Below are positions 1 through 7,248 of a stretch of DNA of 9,460 nt, one piece after another. The DNA is from JAVDCA01 sp035764045 (GTDB lineage: Bacteria > Pseudomonadota > Alphaproteobacteria > Rhizobiales > Xanthobacteraceae): NCBI GenBank assembly GCA_035764045.1, contig DASTZX010000340.1, positions 1-9,460 of the forward strand, read 5' to 3'. The notes beneath the pieces were generated by a model. That model saw only the letters and a list, made by a program, of their open reading frames with translations, did no database searches and was not told the DNA's origin. How positions within the stretch are numbered: position 1 is the first letter of the stretch; each line of letters begins with the position of its first letter. The position numbers and the translations under genes were made by a program.

Positions 1-518
1 CGATAGACATTGAGCGGCAGCTCGACCGTGTCGAGATGGCCCTCGTAGTAGCCGAGGATCCCGAACGGCGGGTCGGTGAACCAGACCGAGCCGTCCGACT
101 TGACCACCACGTCGTTCGGCGAGTTGAGACGCTTGCCCTGGAAGCGATCGCAGATCACCGTGATGGCGCCGTCATATTCGGTCCGGGTGACGCGCCGCGC
201 GTCGTGCTCGCAGGTGACGAGCCGGCCCTGGCGATCGCGGGTGTTGCCATTGGCGTTGTTGGAGGGCTGGCGAAACACGGATACCGCCCCGCTCGCCTCG
301 TCCCAGCGCATGATGCGGTTGTTGGGGATGTCGCTCCACAGGACGAAACGGCCGTCGCCGAAATAGACCGGGCCCTCGCTCCAGCGCATGCCGGTGGCGA
401 GCCGCTCGACCCCGGCGAGCGGCAGCCGATATTTGGCGAAGCTCGGGTCGAGGATCTGCACCGACGGATCGGGATAGCGCTGGCTCGCGATCCAGGTGTC
501 GGGCGGCGTAGCTGACAT
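1..518 (-). CDS. SMP-30/gluconolactonase/LRE family protein (N-terminal part, cut by window edge)
   Basis: The minus strand is open from ATG at 518 to the window edge, giving about 172 residues with no stop; the C-terminal part lies outside. The family forms six-bladed beta-propellers that bind one divalent metal and hydrolyse sugar lactones or related esters. Visible family signatures are RWSEGPVYFGDG (residues 45-56, with probable metal ligand E48), repeated blade strands such as FVLWSDIPNNRIMRWD, the NTRDRQGRL turn, and SPNDVVVKSDGSVWFTDPPF (133-152, with probable metal ligand N135). The third ligand, an aspartate, would lie beyond the edge. No signal peptide is evident, so a cytoplasmic enzyme is likely. 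The start is supported by GAGGAG (complement of 527-532), 8 nt upstream. The RidA-family gene lies 101 bp upstream on the same strand and may be cotranscribed. The family assignment is firm; gluconolactonase as the precise activity is not. Confidence 0.88.
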   Translation of the reverse strand, partial: MSATPPDTWIASQRYPDPSVQILDPSFAKYRLPLAGVERLATGMRWSEGPVYFGDGRFVLWSDIPNNRIMRWDEASGAVSVFRQPSNNANGNTRDRQGRLVTCEHDARRVTRTEYDGAITVICDRFQGKRLNSPNDVVVKSDGSVWFTDPPFGILGYYEGHLDTVELPLNVY

Positions 519-619
519 GATGGATGCTCCTCTGTAGCCGGCATTGAGCCCGCCGGTCTCGCCTTCAGCGCGCCAAGGACAGGCTCTGCGAAATGCGGGG
601 CCGTGCTACGGAAACCGCG

Positions 620-970
620 TCACCGCGCCGCCGTGACCTGGATCTCGATCTTCTTCTCCGGCCCTTGCAGCAGCGCCTCGATGCAGGCGCGCGCCGGCGT
701 CTGCCCAGCAACCACCCAGGCGTCCCACACCTTGTTGAACTCGTCGACGGTGCGGATGTCGGAGAGCCAGATCGTTGCGGTCAGCAGCTTGGTCTTGTCG
801 GTGCCCGCCTTGGCGAGAAAGCCGTCGATGAGCGAGAGGATCTCGGCGCTCTGCTCGGCGAGGCTCTGCCCGACTGTCTTGTTGGCGGTGAGACCCGCGA
901 GATAGACGGTGTCGCCATGGATGACGACCTTGCTCATGCGCGGCCCGGCCTCGATACGCTGGATGGTCAT
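620..970 (-). CDS. RidA/YjgF/UK114 family protein
   Basis: This 116-residue protein matches the usual family length. RidA proteins are small trimeric enzymes that hydrolyse reactive enamine/imine intermediates released by PLP enzymes; some subfamilies have other deaminase-like roles. Recognisable segments are VVIHGDTVYLAGLTAN (16-30), QSAEILSLIDGFLAKAG (40-56), TATIWLSDIRTVDEFNKVWDAW (64-85) and TPARACIEALL (91-101). R94 matches the arginine that binds the substrate carboxylate in RidA, so the protein should be active. The ATG at 970 is chosen because it gives a family-length N-terminus and has an AGGAG (complement of 982-986) upstream, though the 11-nt spacing is a little long. An in-frame ATG at 1078 would add 36 residues and overlap the mutY stop, but that extension has no family resemblance and spans a tandem duplication. 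The sequence does not show which RidA subfamily this is or what it acts on. Confidence 0.9.
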   Translation of the reverse strand: MTIQRIEAGPRMSKVVIHGDTVYLAGLTANKTVGQSLAEQSAEILSLIDGFLAKAGTDKTKLLTATIWLSDIRTVDEFNKVWDAWVVAGQTPARACIEALLQGPEKKIEIQVTAAR

Positions 971-987
971 GGGTGTTGCGGCTCCTG

Positions 988-1037
988 TTTTACGGGAAGG
1001 ATTGTAGAGGAATTTTACGGGAAGGATTGTAGGGGAA
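988..1037. repeat. 25-bp direct tandem duplication upstream of the RidA gene
   Basis: Two adjacent 25-bp units, 988-1012 and 1013-1037, differ only at one base (A at 1008, G at 1033). Each starts with TTTTACGGGAAGGATTGTA on the plus strand. Read on the minus strand, the direction of the downstream RidA gene, each unit contains TACAAT (complement of 1001-1006 and 1026-1031), which resembles a -10 hexamer. I see no good -35 partner for either, so promoter function is only a possibility. The duplication fills much of the 104-bp gap between mutY and the RidA gene. Confidence 0.9.
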
Positions 1038-1074
1038 CGGCCCCGGATTTCGCTGCCCTCAATCCGGGCGACGC

Positions 1075-2178
1075 TCATCCTAACGCATGCGAGATCACCT
1101 TGCGCATGACGTTGGGCAGTGCCTCATCGGCGAGCGTGGCGAGCGCCACCCAGCGCATGCCGCGCGGGGCTTTCACGGCGGCGCCGACGCGCGCGGCGTG
1201 AACGGTGAGCTCGAGCGGGAAATGGGTGAACACGTGGGTGACGACGCCCGGCACGCGGCGCCAGCGCGCGCCGGGCAAGCGCGGCGCCGCCTTGTGCGCA
1301 CCCTCCGCCTCGAAGTCGTGCGTCCAGGCGCTGCCCGGCACCTCGGTCATGCCGCCGAGCAGGCCCGAGGCGGGGCGCGTGCGCACCAGGAGGTGATCGT
1401 CCGCGCGCACCACCACGAAGGCGGCGCCGCGCCGCAGCTTGCCGGCCCGTTTTGCGGCCTTGCGCGGAAAGGTCTCGGGCGCGCCGCCCGCATGCGCCGC
1501 GCATGCCTCGCGCCAGGGACAGAGCGCGCAGGCCGGCTTCTTCGGCGTGCACAGGGTGGCGCCGAGATCCATCATCGCCTGGGCGAAATCGCCGGCGCGG
1601 CGGTCGGGCGTCAGCGCGGCCGCGAGCCGGCGGATGATCGGCTTGGCGGCCGGCAGCTCGTCTTCGACCGCGAACAGGCGCGCGACCACGCGCTCGATGT
1701 TGCCGTCGACCGGGGTTGCGCGCGCATCGAAGGCGATCGCCGCGATCGCGGCCGCCGTGTAGGGGCCGACGCCGGGCAGTTCGGCGAGCGCCGCCTCGGT
1801 GCCGGGAAACCGGCCGCCGTGACGCTCCGCCACGACTTGCGCACAGGCATGCAGGTTGCGGGCGCGGGCGTAATAACCGAGCCCGGCCCAGGCGCGCAGC
1901 ACATCATCCAAAGGCGCCTGCGCGAGCTCCGCGACAGTGGGAAAACGGGCGAGGAAGCGCGCATAATAAGGTGCGACTGCCTTCACGGTGGTCTGCTGCA
2001 GCATGATCTCCGACAGCCACACACGGTAGGGATCCGCGCGCTCGCCGGCGGCCGCGCGCCACGGCAGCCGGCGGCGATGGCGGTCGTACCAGGCGAGCAG
2101 CGCGACCGTGGATGGCGATTTGCCGGGCGTGCCCGCCACCTCGCGCTTTTGTCCTCGCGTGTCCCCTGCTAGCGTCAT
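1075..2178 (-). CDS. mutY: A/G-specific adenine glycosylase MutY
   Basis: This 367-residue base-excision repair enzyme removes adenine mispaired with 8-oxoguanine, preventing G:C to T:A transversions. The glycosylase domain covers about residues 25-226. The catalytic Glu is E57 in SEIMLQQT. The helix-hairpin-helix is LPGVGPYTAAAI (134-145), with Y140 at the active-site tyrosine position seen in many MutYs. The catalytic Asp is D158 in PVDGNIERV. The [4Fe-4S] ligands are C210, C217, C220 and C226 (C-x6-C-x2-C-x5-C). From about 250 on there is a MutT-like domain that reads 8-oxoG; HVFTHFPLEL (316-324) carries the F-T/S-H loop typical of that domain. All key residues are present, so the enzyme should be active. 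The ATG at 2178 is the first start in frame; a GTG at 2139 is a plausible alternative. The gene is divergent from DUF721, with 11 bp between starts. It is followed by the RidA gene 104 bp downstream. Confidence 0.97.
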   Translation of the reverse strand: MTLAGDTRGQKREVAGTPGKSPSTVALLAWYDRHRRRLPWRAAAGERADPYRVWLSEIMLQQTTVKAVAPYYARFLARFPTVAELAQAPLDDVLRAWAGLGYYARARNLHACAQVVAERHGGRFPGTEAALAELPGVGPYTAAAIAAIAFDARATPVDGNIERVVARLFAVEDELPAAKPIIRRLAAALTPDRRAGDFAQAMMDLGATLCTPKKPACALCPWREACAAHAGGAPETFPRKAAKRAGKLRRGAAFVVVRADDHLLVRTRPASGLLGGMTEVPGSAWTHDFEAEGAHKAAPRLPGARWRRVPGVVTHVFTHFPLELTVHAARVGAAVKAPRGMRWVALATLADEALPNVMRKVISHALG

Positions 2179-2189
2179 CGCTCACCGAT

Positions 2190-2681
2190 GTGACAGAGCC
2201 GCGTGCCGTGAACAAGCCCAAGCCCGCTCGGCCCCTCGCCGACCTGATCGGTCCCTGCCTCGTCGCCGCCTTCAAGCGGCACGGCTTTGCGTCGACCGAG
2301 ATCGTCACGCATTGGGACGACATCGTGGGCGCCGAGGTGGCGGCCCATGCCGAGCCGATCAAGATCACCTGGCCGCGCCAACAGGACGGCCAGGAGCCCG
2401 AACCCGCCACCCTGGTGCTGCGCTGCCAGGGCCCGGCGGCGATCGAGATCCAGCATCAGGCGCAGGTGATCATCGAGCGGGTGAACCAGTTTTTGGGCTG
2501 GCGCGCCATCGACCGCATCGCGCTGCGCCAGGCGCCGCTCGCGCGGCGCGACAAGCCGCGTCCGCCCCCTGCCCCCGATGCCGCGGAGGTGCGCCGCATC
2601 GCCGAGAAGATGACCGGCATCGCGGACGAGAACCTGCGCGCCGCCCTCGGGCGGCTCGGGGCGGCGGTCAAGCGGCGCTAG
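2190..2681 (+). CDS. DUF721 domain protein, DciA-like (probable replicative helicase loader)
   Basis: With GTG at 2190 the protein has 163 residues. The DUF721 core is near residues 15-110: PLADLIGPCLVAAFKRHGF, then THWDDIVGAEVAAHAEPIKI (with the family's conserved W42), LVLRCQGPAAIEIQHQ and a helix ending FLGWRAIDRIAL. DUF721 proteins include DciA, which interacts with the DnaB helicase and supports its loading in bacteria lacking DnaC or DnaI. Assigning that role here is inference from the family. The tail (115-163) is basic and proline-rich, then helical, as is common in alphaproteobacterial members. The start is uncertain. The frame stays open upstream to an ATG at 2112, but that would overlap the mutY coding region by 67 nt. 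GTG at 2208 is also possible. None has a strong ribosome-binding site. The order mutY, DUF721, thioredoxin, smc is recurrent in this class. Confidence 0.85.
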   Translation: MTEPRAVNKPKPARPLADLIGPCLVAAFKRHGFASTEIVTHWDDIVGAEVAAHAEPIKITWPRQQDGQEPEPATLVLRCQGPAAIEIQHQAQVIIERVNQFLGWRAIDRIALRQAPLARRDKPRPPPAPDAAEVRRIAEKMTGIADENLRAALGRLGAAVKRR

Positions 2682-2804
2682 GGCGAAGCCCAATCCATCA
2701 GGTTTGCGCTCAGATGGCGGGATCACGCAGGAATCCGGGCCGCAGGTGCGACGCTTGTGCGTTCAAGCGAACGTGACTCCCGCCCTGGCGCGCGCGGCGC
2801 GACA

Positions 2805-2833
2805 TTGCCACATTCGAGCCGAACAGCTACCAA
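2805..2833 (+). promoter_or_regulatory. Weak candidate sigma-70 promoter before the DsbA-like gene
   Basis: TTGCCA (2805-2810) matches the -35 consensus at five of six positions. A 17-bp spacer leads to TACCAA (2828-2833), a poor -10. It sits in the 178-bp gap between DUF721 and the thioredoxin gene. The same gap holds a 6-bp-stem hairpin at 2752-2769 (CGCTTG, loop of 6, CAAGCG) that has no T-run and so is not an obvious terminator. The promoter call is tentative. Confidence 0.2.
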
Positions 2834-2847
2834 CCAGCCGACCAGCC

Positions 2848-2853
2848 AGGGGA
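2848..2853 (+). promoter_or_regulatory. Ribosome-binding site fixing the DsbA-like start
   Basis: AGGGGA lies 6 nt before the GTG at 2860. It decides between that GTG and the in-frame ATG at 2704, which would add 52 residues unlike any signal peptide ahead of the clear export signal. Confidence 0.75.
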
Positions 2854-2859
2854 TTTTTC

Positions 2860-3513
2860 GTGAGCAGCACGCGTCGCCAGTTCCTTCTTGCCGCATCGAG
2901 CCTCGTGCTCGCCGCCGCGCTTGCGGGCGGCCTCGAACTGTTCAAAGGGGGCGCGCAGGCGCAGACGGTTGCCCAGGCCGAGCTCATGCAGCCGGGTCCG
3001 CTGGGCGAGGAGGCGCTGGGCTCCGACAAAGCGCCGGTCACCATCATCGAATATGCCTCGATGACCTGTCCGCACTGCGCGCATTTCGCCCTCACCACCT
3101 TCCCGCAGATCAAGGAAAAGTACATTGATACCGGCAAAGTCCGGTTCATCCTGCGCGAATTCCCGTTCGATCCGGTGGCGGCCGGCGCCTTCATGCTGGC
3201 GCGCTGCGCCGGCAAGGACAAATTCTTCCCGGTGGTCGATCTCCTGTTCCGCACCCAGCAGACCTGGGCGGTGGATAAGCCGTTGCAGCCCCTGCTCGCC
3301 ACCGTGAAACAGGCGGGGTTCACCGAGGACAGCTTCAAGGCCTGCCTGGCGAATCAGAAGGTGCTCGACGGGATCGAATGGGTGCGAAAGCGCGCCGTCG
3401 ACAAGTTCAAGGTCGACTCGACGCCCACCTTCTTCATCAATGGTCAGATGGAAAAGGGCGCGCTCTCGTTCGAAGAGATGCAGAAGATCATCGACCCGCT
3501 TCTCAAGGCCTGA
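2860..3513 (+). CDS. DsbA-family thiol-disulfide oxidoreductase, exported, probable Tat signal
   Basis: This 217-residue protein starts at a GTG with a good ribosome-binding site. The N-terminus reads STRRQFLLAASSLVLAAAL (3-21): a twin arginine, a hydrophobic stretch and a probable cleavage near A34 in GGAQAQ. That suggests Tat export to the periplasm, although Sec export cannot be excluded. The mature part is a thioredoxin fold with a helical insertion (thioredoxin_4/DsbA type). It includes APVTIIEYASMTCPHCAHF, with the redox pair C70 and C73 in CPHC, and the cis-proline loop STPTFFING (P189). Two further cysteines, C116 and C162, could form a structural disulfide. Members oxidise or reshuffle disulfides in exported proteins; whether this one is an oxidase or an isomerase cannot be told from sequence. 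It lies between DUF721 and smc on the same strand, with 261 bp before smc. Confidence 0.9.
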   Translation: MSSTRRQFLLAASSLVLAAALAGGLELFKGGAQAQTVAQAELMQPGPLGEEALGSDKAPVTIIEYASMTCPHCAHFALTTFPQIKEKYIDTGKVRFILREFPFDPVAAGAFMLARCAGKDKFFPVVDLLFRTQQTWAVDKPLQPLLATVKQAGFTEDSFKACLANQKVLDGIEWVRKRAVDKFKVDSTPTFFINGQMEKGALSFEEMQKIIDPLLKA

Positions 3514-3774
3514 CAAAGACTTAGAACGAAGTCCTGCGGTCCGGGCGGCGCGTCTCGCGCGCTGTCCTGCAGCCCTGCATGGCGGCGAAAGCCGGGGAAA
3601 CGCTCTGCCGAGGGTTGCTGGAACCGCCGTCGCGATTCATGGTGCGGCGATGCGGCGGCATCCCCTGACCTCCGGCCAGGCCAACATCCCTGGCTCGGGC
3701 TCTGGACAAATTGCCCTTGAGACCCCCACCTTCGTGCGGGTGATTCGCGCGCCCGCCCAGAGGCTTATGCGTTC

Positions 3775-6700
3775 ATGAAACTCACCAAGCTGCGCCTTCT
3801 CGGCTTCAAGTCATTCGTCGAGCCGACCGATTTCCTGATCGAGCCGGGGCTCACCGGCGTGGTCGGTCCGAACGGCTGCGGCAAGTCGAACCTGGTCGAA
3901 GCGCTGCGCTGGGTGATGGGCGAGACCTCGCACAAGTCGATGCGCGCCGCCGACATGGATGACGTCATCTTCTCCGGCAACACCGGGCGGCCCGCGCGCA
4001 ATACGGCCGAGGTGGCGATGGCGATCGACAATACCGATCGCAGCGCGCCGGCCCAGTTCAATGGGGACGAGAGCCTCGAGGTGTCGCGCCGGATCGAGCG
4101 CGAGAAGGGGTCGCTCTACCGCGTCAACGGCCGCGAGGTGCGGGCGCGCGACGTGCAGATCCTGTTCGCCGACGCCTCCACGGGCGCGCGCTCGCCCGCG
4201 CTGGTCCATCAGGGCCGGATCGGCGAGATCATCCAGGCCAAGCCCGAGCAGCGCCGCCGGGTGCTCGAAGAGGCGGCCGGCATCTCCGGCTTGCATGCAA
4301 GGCGGCACGAGGCCGAGCTGCGCCTGCGCGCGGCCGAGCAGAACCTCGCCCGCCTGGAGGACGTGATCGGCCAGCTCGCCGGCCAGATCGACGCGTTGAA
4401 GCGCCAGTCGCGCCAGGCGGTGCGCTACCGCGCGCTCGCGCAGCAGATCCGCAAGGCGGAAGCGACGCTGCATCACCTGCGCTTCGTCAATGCCAAGACC
4501 GAAGTCAGCGATGCCGCCCACGCCAAGGACGTGAGCATCCGTGTGGTCGCCGAGCGCACCGGCGCGCAGGCCGAAGCCGCAAAGTTGCAGGCGATTGCCG
4601 CCGCCGCGCTGCCGCCGCTGCGCGACGCGGAGGCCAAGGAGGCCGCCGCCCTGCAGCGGCTGGTGATCGCGCGGGAAACCCTCGACCGCGAGGAGGCGCG
4701 CGCCAAGGAGCGCATGGCCGAGCTCGACCGGCGCATGGTGCAGCTCAACGAGGACATCGCGCGCGAGCAGAAGCTCGTCGCCGACGCCGAGGCGGTGATC
4801 GGCCGCCTGCGCGCCGAGCAGGAAGGGCTCGAGCGCGAAGCGGCCGCCACGGCGGAGCGGCGCTCCGGGGTCGACGAGCGGGTCTCGGCGGCCGACACGC
4901 GGGTCGCCGCCAGCGAGCAGACTTTCGACCAGATCACCACCACGCTCGCCGATCTCACGGCGCGGCGCAACGAGCTCGACAACGCGGTGCGCACCCATGC
5001 GGACCGCCGCGCCCGCATCGAGCGCGAGCTCGCGGACGTCACCGCCGAGTTCGAGCGGATCGCGGCGCAGGCCGCGAGCGCCGTCGATCTCGGCGGGCTG
5101 GCGGCCGCGGTGACGGCGGCCCAGCAGGCGGTGGCCGACGCCGAGGCGGCGACGCTGCGCACGGAAGCGGCCCATTCGGGCGCGCGTCAGGCGCTCGACG
5201 TGGCGCGTCAGCCGCTGGTCGAGGCGGAGCGGCGCGCCAACCGGCTCGACACCGAGGCGAAGACGCTGGCCAAGGTGCTGCATGTGGACGCCAAGAATCT
5301 ATGGCCGCCGGTGATCGACCAGCTCGGCGTCGCGAAGGGTTTCGAGACGGCGCTCGGGGCGGCGCTCGGCGACGATCTCGACGCGCCGATCGAAGCGAGC
5401 GCGCCGATCCATTGGGCCGGCGCCACGAAGGAAGCGGACGACCCCGCATTGCCGGCGGGCATCGAGCCGCTGGCGGAGCATGTCCAGGCGCCACCCGAGC
5501 TGGCGCGGCGGCTGTCGCAGATCGGCATCGTCTTGTCTCGCGCCGATGGCGCGCGCCTCGCCAAGCTGCTCAAGCCCGGCCAGCGGCTGGTGTCGCGCGA
5601 GGGCGACCTGTGGCGCTGGGACGGATTCTCGGTCGCCGCGCACGCGCCGACCGGTGCGGCGCGCCGCCTCGCCGAGCGCAACCGGCTCGCCGACATCGAG
5701 ACCGAGCTCAAGGCCGCGCGCGGCGAGGTCGAGACCCGCAAGGCGGCGGTGACGCAGGCCGAGGCCGAGGTCGCCTCGACCGCCGAGGCCGAGAGCGCCG
5801 CCCGCGCGCGCTGGCGCGATCTGCAGCGCGACGCCAACGCGGCGCGCGACGGCCACGCGCAGGCCGAGCGCGAGCTCGCCCGCATCACCGCGCGCAATTC
5901 CGCCCTGTCCGAGGCGAAAACCCGGCTCGCCGCCGCCCGCGGCGAGGCGCAGACCGCGCACGACGAGGCGCGGGCCGCGCTCGCCGCCCTGCCCGCCTCC
6001 GATTCGATCGAAGCCGAGCTCGCCCAGGTGCGCGCGCGCCTGACCGACGAGCGCGCCAAGCTCGCCGAGGTGCGCGCCGAGGCGCAGGCGCTCGCGCGCG
6101 AGATGGAGCTCGCCCAGCGGCGGCTCGCCGCCATCCGCTCGGAGACGACGGCCTGGAGCGAGCGCCGGCAGGGCGCCGCCGCGCAGATCGAGACGCTGCA
6201 GGCCCGGCTCGCCGAGACGCGGGAGGAGCGTGCAAGCCTCGCCGACGCGCCGCAGGCCTTCACCGAGCAGCGCCGCTCGCTGATCTCGCAGATCGAGGCG
6301 GCGGAAGCGAGCCGCCGTGCGGCGGCCGACGCGCTCGCGAGCGGCGAGAACGCGCTCGCCGGCGCCGACAAGGCGGCGCGTGCCGCGCTCGAAGCGATGG
6401 GCACGGCGCGCGAGGACGCCGCGCGGGCGGAGGAGCGGCACGAGGGCGCCAAGCGCCGGCTCGCCGACGTCGAGCATGAGATCCGCGAGATGCTCGAGGT
6501 CGAGCCGGACGAGGCCGCAGGCCTCGCCGGCATCGAGCCAGGCACCACCCTCCCCGACGTCACCGAGATCGAGGCCCAGCTCGAGAAGCTGCGCCGCGAT
6601 CGCGAGCGCATCGGCGCGGTGAACCTGCGCGCGGAGGAGGAATTGCGCGAGGTCGAGACCCAGCACGGCTCGCTCACGACCGAGCGCGACGACCTGAGCG

Positions 6701-7242
6701 AGGCGATCAAGCGCCTGCGCCAGGGCATCCAGAGCCTCAACAAGGAGGCGCGCGAGCGCCTGCTCGCCTCGTTCGAGGTGGTCTCCACCCATTTCAAGCG
6801 GCTGTTCACCGAGCTGTTCGGCGGCGGCACGGCCGAGCTGCAGCTCATCGAGCACGAGGATCCGCTCGAGGCGGGGCTCGACATACTGGCGAAGCCGCCG
6901 GGCAAGAAGCCGGCGACGCTGTCGCTGCTTTCGGGCGGCGAGCAGGCGCTCACGGCGCTCGCGCTCATCTTCGCGGTCTTCCTCACCAATCCGGCGCCGA
7001 TCTGCGTGCTGGACGAGGTGGACGCGCCGCTCGACGATCACAACGTCGATCGCTTCTGCGACCTGCTCGACGAGATGACGCGCTCGACCGATACGCGCTT
7101 CATCATCATCACCCACAATCCGATCACCATGGCGCGGATGAACCGCCTGTTCGGCGTCACCATGGCGGAGCGGGGCGTGTCGCAGCTGGTCTCGGTCGAC
7201 CTCGAAGGCGCCGTGAAGATCCGCGACCAGCAGGTGGCGTAA
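3775..7242 (+). CDS. smc: Chromosome segregation protein SMC
   Basis: This 1155-residue protein is of normal length for bacterial SMC, the ATPase that with ScpA and ScpB extrudes DNA loops and organises the chromosome. The N-terminal head carries Walker A GPNGCGKSN (31-39, K37) and a Q-loop at Q146 in LVHQGRIGEI. A first coiled coil runs from about 165 to 500. The hinge lies near 505-630, beginning VIDQLGVAKGFETALG (513 on) and ending EGDLWRWDGFSVAA. A second coiled coil runs to about 990. The C-terminal head has LSGGEQ (1052-1057), Walker B ICVLDEVD with D1080 and E1081, a D-loop and an IIITHN switch. All ATPase motifs are intact. The ATG at 3775 begins the family motif KLTKLRLLGFKSF. An AGAGG at 3759-3763 is 11 nt upstream. 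The 261-bp spacer before it (3514-3774) shows no gene and no clear terminator. Confidence 0.98.
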   Translation: MKLTKLRLLGFKSFVEPTDFLIEPGLTGVVGPNGCGKSNLVEALRWVMGETSHKSMRAADMDDVIFSGNTGRPARNTAEVAMAIDNTDRSAPAQFNGDESLEVSRRIEREKGSLYRVNGREVRARDVQILFADASTGARSPALVHQGRIGEIIQAKPEQRRRVLEEAAGISGLHARRHEAELRLRAAEQNLARLEDVIGQLAGQIDALKRQSRQAVRYRALAQQIRKAEATLHHLRFVNAKTEVSDAAHAKDVSIRVVAERTGAQAEAAKLQAIAAAALPPLRDAEAKEAAALQRLVIARETLDREEARAKERMAELDRRMVQLNEDIAREQKLVADAEAVIGRLRAEQEGLEREAAATAERRSGVDERVSAADTRVAASEQTFDQITTTLADLTARRNELDNAVRTHADRRARIERELADVTAEFERIAAQAASAVDLGGLAAAVTAAQQAVADAEAATLRTEAAHSGARQALDVARQPLVEAERRANRLDTEAKTLAKVLHVDAKNLWPPVIDQLGVAKGFETALGAALGDDLDAPIEASAPIHWAGATKEADDPALPAGIEPLAEHVQAPPELARRLSQIGIVLSRADGARLAKLLKPGQRLVSREGDLWRWDGFSVAAHAPTGAARRLAERNRLADIETELKAARGEVETRKAAVTQAEAEVASTAEAESAARARWRDLQRDANAARDGHAQAERELARITARNSALSEAKTRLAAARGEAQTAHDEARAALAALPASDSIEAELAQVRARLTDERAKLAEVRAEAQALAREMELAQRRLAAIRSETTAWSERRQGAAAQIETLQARLAETREERASLADAPQAFTEQRRSLISQIEAAEASRRAAADALASGENALAGADKAARAALEAMGTAREDAARAEERHEGAKRRLADVEHEIREMLEVEPDEAAGLAGIEPGTTLPDVTEIEAQLEKLRRDRERIGAVNLRAEEELREVETQHGSLTTERDDLSEAIKRLRQGIQSLNKEARERLLASFEVVSTHFKRLFTELFGGGTAELQLIEHEDPLEAGLDILAKPPGKKPATLSLLSGGEQALTALALIFAVFLTNPAPICVLDEVDAPLDDHNVDRFCDLLDEMTRSTDTRFIIITHNPITMARMNRLFGVTMAERGVSQLVSVDLEGAVKIRDQQVA

Positions 7243-7248
7243 TTCCGT

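Noticed and set aside
36..515. 159-residue plus-strand frame and a 129-residue minus frame (155-544) over the SMP-30 region
   Set aside because: The correct minus-strand frame from 518 shows clear SMP-30 motifs and a good ribosome-binding site; the other two frames show none.
1087..2172. 361-residue plus-strand open frame opposite mutY
   Set aside because: It mirrors MutY, whose catalytic and iron-sulfur residues are all present on the minus strand. The plus-strand product is Arg/Gly/His-rich and unlike any known protein.
2704..2859. 52-residue N-terminal extension of the DsbA-like protein
   Set aside because: The GTG at 2860 has AGGGGA 6 nt upstream and is followed at once by a twin-arginine signal peptide, which must be at the N-terminus.
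3518..3533. Possible terminator after the DsbA-like gene (GACTT, 6-nt loop, AAGTC)
   Set aside because: The 5-bp stem is weak and no T-run follows, so it is indistinguishable from chance.
3440..3778. 112-residue plus-strand frame in the spacer before smc
   Set aside because: It starts inside the thioredoxin gene in another frame, has no ribosome-binding site and has an Arg/Ala-rich product. The spacer is more likely non-coding.
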